NCBI GenBank assembly: GCA_026394835.1
Contig: JAPLZW010000102.1
Coordinates: forward strand, 1 to 11,696
Source: Candidatus Wolfebacteria bacterium
GTDB lineage: Bacteria; Patescibacteriota; Minisyncoccia; UBA6257; UBA9933
Direction of reading: 5' to 3'
Length of the DNA stretch: 11,696 bases
In this document: one piece after another, positions 11,255 to 11,696 of the stretch
How the letters are laid out: every line of letters begins with the position of its first letter
How positions within the stretch are numbered: position 1 is the first letter of the stretch
Translations under genes and position numbers: made by a program
Notes under the pieces: model-generated
The model's input: only the letters and a program-made list of their open reading frames with translations
What the model was told of the DNA's origin: nothing
The model's database searches: none

Positions 11255-11696
11255 CTATTTAACGTAATGCTTTTTCTTGATTTCATCAATCTCGCCGGTT
11301 TCAAATTCATCTTTTTTCTCCTTGGCCTTCTTCGTCATCTCAATCAATTCTTTTTCGGACAACTTTCCTAATTCCAAGATTCTAGATTCTAGATTCTTTT
11401 TTGCATTCTTCTTGGGCTCATCCAACACTTCCTCCAGAAGCACGGCTAAAATCTGGCCGACTTTCGGTCCGGGTTCAATACCGGCGACTTTCATCACGTC
11501 TTCGCCCTTCACTTTGAGCATCTTGGGCGATATCGGGTCGCGCTTCACTTTTTCAATCATAAATAAAAGATGGCGGAGCTTGTAAGGCACGGCTTTCGGC
11601 ACTCCGGAGCCGATTCTGTCGGCTTCGCGAAGCTTGATAAAATCATCAACATTTTCCGGACCGACACGGCTTAAAAAACGGCGCACCCCGGCCGGG
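11255..11696 (-). CDS. CCA-adding enzyme / poly(A) polymerase family, C-terminal part (5' end outside window)
   Basis: The reading frame is open to the window edge (…PAGVRRFLSRVG), so only the C-terminal 147 residues are seen. GVRRFLSRVGPENVDDFIKL and READRIGSG match the RNA-binding helices after the HD-like region in bacterial tRNA nucleotidyltransferases of the multi-domain HD type. EDVMKVAGIEPGPKVGQIL matches the tail region where these enzymes bind the tRNA body. The enzyme adds CCA to tRNA 3' ends, fitting the three tRNAs here that lack an encoded CCA. The catalytic nucleotidyltransferase head is outside the window, so the activity is inferred from the tail. A 7-bp repeat unit occurs three times in the gene (11377-11397). 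The C-terminus is a lysine/glutamate-rich helix. Confidence 0.85.
   Translation of the reverse strand, partial: PAGVRRFLSRVGPENVDDFIKLREADRIGSGVPKAVPYKLRHLLFMIEKVKRDPISPKMLKVKGEDVMKVAGIEPGPKVGQILAVLLEEVLDEPKKNAKKNLESRILELGKLSEKELIEMTKKAKEKKDEFETGEIDEIKKKHYVK
11377..11397. repeat. AGATTCT x3 tandem repeat inside the CCA-adding enzyme gene
   Basis: Three perfect 7-bp units (21 bp, seven codons) encode part of KNLESRILEL on the minus strand. The total keeps the frame, and the site is in a charged linker near the C-terminus, where length change is probably tolerated. Confidence 0.9.

Overview
The window looks like a chromosomal stretch of a bacterium with a reduced genome, most likely from the Candidate Phyla Radiation (Patescibacteria, Parcubacteria-like). 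The reasons are the moderate, patchy base composition, a large secreted protein built of W-x-x-x-x-R-x-L-T repeats, a free LAGLIDADG endonuclease, tRNA genes without an encoded CCA tail, many tiny membrane proteins, and short repeats inserted inside coding genes. TGA ends several clear genes (rluD-like, recombinase), so the TGA-glycine code of Gracilibacteria/SR1 is excluded. The lineage is inferred from style, not from a marker gene. Almost everything lies on the minus strand.

Layout. Positions 1-2922: a secreted repeat protein, broken by a 16-bp tandem duplication, with a small two-helix membrane protein just upstream of it. Positions 2983-3401: a possible small RNA with a terminator, an XRE-type HTH regulator, and an AT-rich divergent control region with three TATACT half-sites. 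Positions 3402-5302: a C-terminally truncated large serine recombinase facing tRNA-Leu(GAG), then a LAGLIDADG endonuclease whose stop codon lies inside that tRNA; this looks like a remnant of mobile DNA at a tRNA locus. Positions 5411-6629: ribosomal protein bL19 with its terminator, and an RluA/RluD-family pseudouridine synthase carrying two repeat-like inserts. Positions 6673-7101: a plus-strand small protein with a good promoter, an overlapping hydrophobic ORF, and a two-way terminator.

Positions 7108-8482: an ABC-2 export pair in which the permease is intact but the ATPase has lost its signature and Walker B region through an internal deletion and frameshift. Positions 8514-10379: a class I methyltransferase, a stand-alone nucleotidyltransferase and a small tail-anchored protein. 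Positions 10465-10822: a degenerate tRNA-Ala fragment, tRNA-Ala(CGC) enclosed by an inverted repeat, and tRNA-Pro(CGG). Positions 10841-11696: a membrane protein and the C-terminal end of a CCA-adding enzyme, the activity that tRNAs without encoded CCA need.

No complete new defence or biosynthetic system is visible. The best leads are the tRNA-Ala fragment without an anticodon loop inside a palindromic tRNA locus, the endonuclease/tRNA-Leu overlap beside a recombinase, and the hairpin RNA with an (AG)9 tract downstream of the HTH gene. Several genes are broken by small indels; some of these breaks could be assembly errors and should be checked against reads.
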